A stretch of DNA of 64,000 nucleotides from JBAIYU01 sp036763085 (GTDB lineage Bacteria > Bacillota > Negativicutes > DSM-1736 > Dendrosporobacteraceae): the NCBI RefSeq assembly GCF_036763085.1, contig NZ_JBAIYU010000007.1:248001-312000 (forward strand). The letters are read 5' to 3'. The notes under the pieces are model-generated. The model was not told the origin of the DNA. It did no database searches and saw only the letters and a list, made by a program, of their open reading frames with translations. Numbering within the stretch: the first letter of the stretch is position 1; every line of letters begins with the position of its first letter. Of this stretch, positions 60,171 through 64,000 are shown in pieces. The position numbers and the translations under genes are program-made.

Positions 60171-61468
60171 CAAACTATACCGCTAAGGATCTAGAGGTTT
60201 GGAATGAAAGAATTGAAGAATTGGTTAGGGCTACAGACTTAGATTGCTATGAGCAGCATTTCGAGATATGCACTTATGAAGATATGCTATGCTATGAGGC
60301 TTATGTAGGGATGCCCTCCCATTACCCTCACTGGAGCTTTGGCAAAGCTTATGAACGACAAAAGACTTTTTACACGTATAACTTAGTCGGGCTTCCGTAT
60401 GAAATGGTAATAAATTCAGATCCATGTCTAGCTTATCTTATGAAAGATAATACCTTAACGCTTCAAATTCTAACAATGGCCCATGTTTATGGCCATAATG
60501 ATTTCTTCAAGAATAATCGGCTGTTTAAACGAGATACAAGAGCTGAGCTTACGGTAGAAATGTTTAAAGCTCATGCAGACAGGGTTAGAAACTACATTCA
60601 TGACCCCTTTATTGGGCCAGAAAAAGTAGAAAGAATTATTGATGCCGCACATGCATTAAGATATCAGACCAGGCGTAATGGTATTATTAATCCAGTAGAT
60701 CGTCAAGCGGTTCTAAAGGATGCGCAGGAATCGGTGCCAGATCGCCTAAAAGATGATTTACTTGGCTTTCTTGCCGAGCGGGGTAAGCTATGTGAGTGGG
60801 AACGAGATTTAATTAATATAGTAAGGGAAGAAACAGCTTATTTTATTCCGCAAATTGAAACTAAGATTATGAATGAGGGGTGGGCCAGCTACTGGCACTA
60901 TAAGCTTTTGAATGAGCTGGAATTACCTGCCCAGTTACATCTGGAATTTCTCCAACGTCACAACTTAGTAGTTAGGCCTTTTGAGGGGCGAATAAATCCG
61001 TATTTCGTCGGTTTTAAAATGTTTGAGTATTTAGCGAAACAACCAGATGGACACAACAAGATTATGGAGATAAGAGCCGAAGAACGTGACCAATCCTTCT
61101 TACGACGATACCTGAACAAAGAATTGTGCGAAGAGATGCATTTGTTCTCTTTTCAGGCTAGAGGGACAGATATAGTTGTTAAGGAAATATCGGATGAAAA
61201 TGGCTGGAGGACGGTACGTGACGAGCTTGCTAATAGTGTTGGATTAGGTAATATTCCGGTCATCACACCAGTTTCGGCTGACAAAGGAACACTTGTATTG
61301 CAGCATGCCTTTGACGGGCGGGAGTTAGAGCTCAATTATGCAAAGGAAACAGTGAAATATGTTGTTGATTTGTGGGGCGGAAAGGTCGACTTGTGTACTA
61401 CATTAAACGGTAAGAATAAAATAATTAGCTGCAGTGAAAACAAAATTGTATTGCTGCTTGACGGTTAA
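60167..61468 (+). CDS. spoVR: SpoVR family protein
   Basis: A 433-residue SpoVR protein, linked to spore cortex formation in Bacillus. Typical segments are HYPHWSFGKAYERQKTFY (about 47-64), YGHNDFFKNNRLF (about 108-120) and NEGWASYWHYKLL (about 236-248). The start is a TTG overlapping the yhbH stop (TTGA), with GGGAG upstream. It is the last gene of the unit and is followed by a very strong terminator. Confidence 0.95.
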   Translation: MTNYTAKDLEVWNERIEELVRATDLDCYEQHFEICTYEDMLCYEAYVGMPSHYPHWSFGKAYERQKTFYTYNLVGLPYEMVINSDPCLAYLMKDNTLTLQILTMAHVYGHNDFFKNNRLFKRDTRAELTVEMFKAHADRVRNYIHDPFIGPEKVERIIDAAHALRYQTRRNGIINPVDRQAVLKDAQESVPDRLKDDLLGFLAERGKLCEWERDLINIVREETAYFIPQIETKIMNEGWASYWHYKLLNELELPAQLHLEFLQRHNLVVRPFEGRINPYFVGFKMFEYLAKQPDGHNKIMEIRAEERDQSFLRRYLNKELCEEMHLFSFQARGTDIVVKEISDENGWRTVRDELANSVGLGNIPVITPVSADKGTLVLQHAFDGRELELNYAKETVKYVVDLWGGKVDLCTTLNGKNKIISCSENKIVLLLDG

Positions 61469-61510
61469 AAGGATACGGTCTGAAGCTATAGCTTCAGACC
61501 GTATCCTTTT
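61467..61510. terminator. Bidirectional terminator after spoVR
   Basis: A 44-bp perfect palindrome (arms AAAAGGATACGGTCTGAAGC, centre TATA) overlaps the spoVR stop region and faces the converging ytaF gene. Confidence 0.93.
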
Positions 61511-61522
61511 AAAATAAAGTTA

Positions 61523-62161
61523 TTAACCAAGGCGCAGCAGGCCAATTAAAATTAGTAAGGTACCGGGGAGGTAGGGGAAGCGTCTTTTCAGCCGTTCAGA
61601 CATGATGCGGGATGAAGCGTATATGCCTGCAGATACAACAAGTATCTGTATTAACCCCATAAGTAAAGGTGTGTATATTGGTAAAAATCCCATTAATGAA
61701 GCGGCGAAAGTTGCAACCATATTATCGATACCGAGTGCAAGACCAAGAAATATTGCTTCAATAGAGCTAATACGATTTGAATGGTCTACGTCAGCTGTCT
61801 CAGGTTTTGCCATAATATTTATTACTAAGCGACCAACCGAGATAGTAAGCTTACGAGCGGTTATTTCGCCGTCAGCTTCAAAGGACTTTACATTCTTCGT
61901 AAGATATTCCTGGAAAAGGCTGATAGTACCGATCGCTATAAGTAATAATGAGCCGCAGAATAAAGCTAAGTTAGGGTTGATATATTGAATGAGAAAGTCA
62001 GCACAAAACATTGCAGTAGCCGTGCAAAATATAGTTACAATGCCTACTATTAATAAGGATGTCAGTGGTATTTTGATATTTTTTAATCCATAAGCTATCC
62101 CGGCAATAAAGCCATCAAGACTAACGGCAAACCCGAGAAATATAGCATAAAAAATGTTCAT
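61523..62161 (-). CDS. ytaF: YtaF-like sporulation membrane protein (copy 1)
   Basis: A 212-residue membrane protein with six helices of the MntP/YtaF family. Characteristic pieces are FAVSLDGFIAGIAYGLKNI (about 13-31), a cytoplasmic loop containing NIMAKPETADVDHSNRIS, and LGLALGIDNMVATFAASLMG. The paired Asp residues in helices 1 and 4 resemble those of the manganese exporter MntP. YtaF is associated with sporulation in Bacillus. A close paralog lies immediately upstream. Confidence 0.9.
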   Translation of the reverse strand: MNIFYAIFLGFAVSLDGFIAGIAYGLKNIKIPLTSLLIVGIVTIFCTATAMFCADFLIQYINPNLALFCGSLLLIAIGTISLFQEYLTKNVKSFEADGEITARKLTISVGRLVINIMAKPETADVDHSNRISSIEAIFLGLALGIDNMVATFAASLMGFLPIYTPLLMGLIQILVVSAGIYASSRIMSERLKRRFPYLPGTLLILIGLLRLG

Positions 62162-62220
62162 TTCTTAGCGCCTCCTTGTTAGCTTATGTAGCAGTAATCC
62201 GGGAAGGATTTAGCAAAGTT

Positions 62221-62865
62221 TTAACCTAATCTTATCAGCCCCAATATTATCAGTAACGCTCCGGGAAGATAAGGGAATCGCTTTTTTAGTCTTTCAGGAA
62301 TAAATCTAGCTGAAGAATAGCATCCGGCCCCAACGCAAATAGCGTGTATTAACCCGATAATTAGTGGCGTATAAATTGGCAGCATACCCATCAAAGCTGC
62401 CGCGAAGGTTCCCACCGCACCGTCCGCACCTACAGCTAAGCCTAGAAAAACTGCCTCCAAGGGGCTGATGTAGCCTAGTTTATCAACGTCGGCAGTCTCG
62501 GGTTTAGACATAATACTTATAACTAAACGGCCGATAGAAAACGTGAGTTTTTTCGCTGTCACCTCGCCATCAATTTCGAAAGGTTCAACGTCCTTAGTAA
62601 GGTACTGCTGAAATAAACTCCAGCCTCCTAAAAGTACTAGAAGGAATGCGCCTAACAGCAACGCTACATGCGTGTTGATATACTGCTCTAGGGCGTAGGC
62701 GGCTAGCATTGCTAGTGAACTGCAAATACCTGTAACAAGGAATACTATGCCTAGTGATTTTACCGGCATGCGGATATTCTTTAGACCATAAGCAGCACCA
62801 GCTACAAAACCATCTATGCTTACTGCGATTCCTAGAAGTATTACATAAAATAACCCCATTTCCAT
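62221..62865 (-). CDS. ytaF: YtaF-like sporulation membrane protein (copy 2)
   Basis: 214 residues, paralogous to the preceding gene along its whole length (IAVSIDGFVAGAAYGLKNIR; SIMSKPETADVDKLGYISPLEA; LGLAVGADGAVGTFAAALMG). In the helix 4 motif the Asp-Asn-Met of copy 1 is replaced by Asp-Gly-Ala, so the two may differ in ion preference. The genes are 59 nt apart on the same strand and probably co-transcribed as products of a tandem duplication. Confidence 0.9.
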   Translation of the reverse strand: MEMGLFYVILLGIAVSIDGFVAGAAYGLKNIRMPVKSLGIVFLVTGICSSLAMLAAYALEQYINTHVALLLGAFLLVLLGGWSLFQQYLTKDVEPFEIDGEVTAKKLTFSIGRLVISIMSKPETADVDKLGYISPLEAVFLGLAVGADGAVGTFAAALMGMLPIYTPLIIGLIHAICVGAGCYSSARFIPERLKKRFPYLPGALLIILGLIRLG

Positions 62866-62985
62866 ATTGCGTCAGCCTCCTGCAGCAAAAATACTGAAAT
62901 GCTTTCACGTTAATATATGGTGAGGGCTTTTTTTTTGTTACAATTTACTTTTAACTTAAAAAGTAGTATAAAAGAGAGGAATTTT

Positions 62986-63016
62986 TTGCATGGATAGGGA
63001 AAATATATGTTATAAT
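62986..63016 (+). promoter_or_regulatory. Probable gyrA promoter
   Basis: TTGCAT and an extended -10 (TGTTATAAT, 63008-63016) lie 70 bp upstream of the gyrA start. The 19-bp spacer is long, but the TGn extension compensates. Confidence 0.55.
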
Positions 63017-63086
63017 TAGAAGTTGATATTTCTATGTAAAAATGCTAGTTGTTCAAGCTTTTTAAGTTGTAGTTTGAGGTGAGAAT

Positions 63087-64000
63087 GTGGATTTTAGTTT
63101 AGGAAAAGTTTTACCTATTCGTATTGAAGAGGAAATGAAAAATTCCTATATTGACTATGCTATGAGCGTTATTGTTATGCGGGCATTGCCAGATGTTCGT
63201 GACGGTTTGAAGCCGGTTCATCGGCGAATATTATATGCTATGCATGAAGCTGGTATGGCACCTAATAAACCGTATAAGAAATCAGCCCGTATCGTCGGTG
63301 AAGTTTTGGGTAAATATCATCCGCATGGTGATAGCTCGGTTTATGATGCCGCTGTACGCTTAGCGCAGCCTTTTTCGACCCGTTATTTATTAGTGGATGG
63401 ACATGGTAACTTCGGTTCAGTTGATGGTGATTCGGCTGCAGCTATGCGTTATACAGAAGTGCGGATGTCACGCGTGGCTGAATCAATGCTGGAAGATATT
63501 GAAAAGGATACTGTTGACTTTACGCCGAACTATGATGAATCTTTAAAAGAACCTAAAGTATTGCCGGCTAAGATACCAAATCTTTTGGTAAACGGCTCTG
63601 CTGGTATTGCTGTTGGAATGGCCACTAACATACCTCCGCATAATCTTGGAGAAGTAGTCGATGGACTCTTGATGATGATTGAGAAGCCAGAGGTTACAAT
63701 CCAAGAACTAATGATGGCGATAAAAGGTCCTGATTTTCCAACTGCCGGTCTGATATTAGGACGAGAAGGAATTAGGCAAGCATATACTACAGGACGTGGT
63801 GTGGTAAAAATGCGGGCCCAAGCGCGCGTCGAGAAGATGTTAAATGGCAAGCATCGAATATTAGTAAGCGAGATTCCTTATCAGGTAAACAAAGCAAAAC
63901 TAATTGAGAAAATTGCTGAACTGGTAAGAGATAAAGTTATTGATGGTATTACCGATCTTCGCGATGAAAGTGACCGTACAGGAATGCGGATTGTCATCGA
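63087..64000 (+). CDS. gyrA: DNA gyrase subunit A (5' part, cut by window edge)
   Basis: The frame opens at a GTG (ribosome site GAGGTGAG) and is still open at the window end after 304 codons. The start (SLGKVLPIRIEEEMKNSYID), RALPDVRDGLKPVHRRILYAM, the catalytic Tyr in AAAMRYTE (about residue 122) and ILGREGIRQAYTTGRG identify GyrA, the DNA-cutting subunit. In the quinolone region HPHGDSSVYDA both the Ser and the Asp linked to drug sensitivity are kept. No gyrB is adjacent on this side; the upstream gene is on the other strand. Confidence 0.95.
   Translation, partial: MDFSLGKVLPIRIEEEMKNSYIDYAMSVIVMRALPDVRDGLKPVHRRILYAMHEAGMAPNKPYKKSARIVGEVLGKYHPHGDSSVYDAAVRLAQPFSTRYLLVDGHGNFGSVDGDSAAAMRYTEVRMSRVAESMLEDIEKDTVDFTPNYDESLKEPKVLPAKIPNLLVNGSAGIAVGMATNIPPHNLGEVVDGLLMMIEKPEVTIQELMMAIKGPDFPTAGLILGREGIRQAYTTGRGVVKMRAQARVEKMLNGKHRILVSEIPYQVNKAKLIEKIAELVRDKVIDGITDLRDESDRTGMRIVI

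Noticed and set aside
62594..62908. 104-residue Arg/Cys-rich frame on the minus strand
   Set aside because: It is an out-of-frame shadow of the second ytaF gene, with a composition unlike a real protein.
1..64000. CRISPR array, insertion sequence or prophage
   Set aside because: No regularly spaced direct repeats, transposase, integrase or structural phage genes were found on either strand.

Overview
The window is low-GC DNA from an endospore-forming, anaerobic relative of the Firmicutes. It encodes the sporulation-associated set PrkA, YhbH and SpoVR and two YtaF-like membrane proteins. It also encodes a c-type cytochrome respiratory branch (NrfHA nitrite reductase with Ccm-type cytochrome maturation) and a hybrid cluster protein. 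A diderm sporulating member of the Negativicutes (Sporomusa/Pelosinus-like) fits best. This placement is an inference from gene content; no rRNA gene is present.

Layout. 1-7.3 kb (minus strand): truncated hcp, then nrfA, nrfH, ccmF, ccmE, ccmC, ccmB and ccmA, read from right to left as one nitrite/NO-stress respiration block. A CRP/FNR-type palindrome lies upstream. 7.5-9.1 kb: divergent DUF1858 and DUF438-hemerythrin-PAS genes. 9.1-11.8 kb: a sulfur/persulfide-looking operon with a CsoR-family repressor, a membrane 4Fe-4S protein, and a CoA-disulfide reductase fused to rhodanese, preceded by a G-tract operator. 11.9-16.3 kb: small unrelated units, including tRNA-Pro(UGG), a LUD protein, an HxlR regulator, and a YneA-like LysM protein under LexA-like boxes. 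16.5-28.1 kb: an AhpD-like protein, an EamA exporter, a TetR/HlyD/ABC efflux operon, a nitrilase-family amidase, a guanylate-kinase-like protein, a cadmium resistance pair, FluC, and a gamma-glutamylcyclotransferase-like protein. 28.2-30.2 kb: htpX and terC behind a yybP-ykoY manganese riboswitch. 31.2-36.9 kb: a complete biotin operon (bioB, membrane protein, bioW, bioF, bioD, bioA) behind a BirA-type operator. 37-46.7 kb: a two-gene cassette (radical SAM protein plus acyltransferase with a cyclic-nucleotide-binding fold), two paralogous orphan histidine kinases and a calcium-type P-ATPase. 46.9-56.7 kb: two L,D-transpeptidases, CorA, a Cys/His-rich miniprotein, a two-component c-di-GMP module, a beta-lactamase-fold lipoprotein, cyclophilin and a TSUP permease. 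57-62.9 kb: prkA-yhbH-spoVR and tandem ytaF. 63.1 kb to the end: the 5' part of gyrA.

The most notable observations are these. (1) A previously unannotated-looking dispersed structured repeat is present in four intergenic copies; one sits inside the leader between the manganese riboswitch terminator and terC. (2) CcmE has the rare CXXXY heme-binding motif and no CcmH is seen. (3) The radical SAM/acyltransferase cassette has an unusual CX4CX2C cluster motif. (4) A CstR-like CsoR repressor carries Tyr in place of the metal-binding His. (5) A lipoprotein reading frame appears to start at CTG. No CRISPR array, insertion sequence, prophage or rRNA operon was seen.
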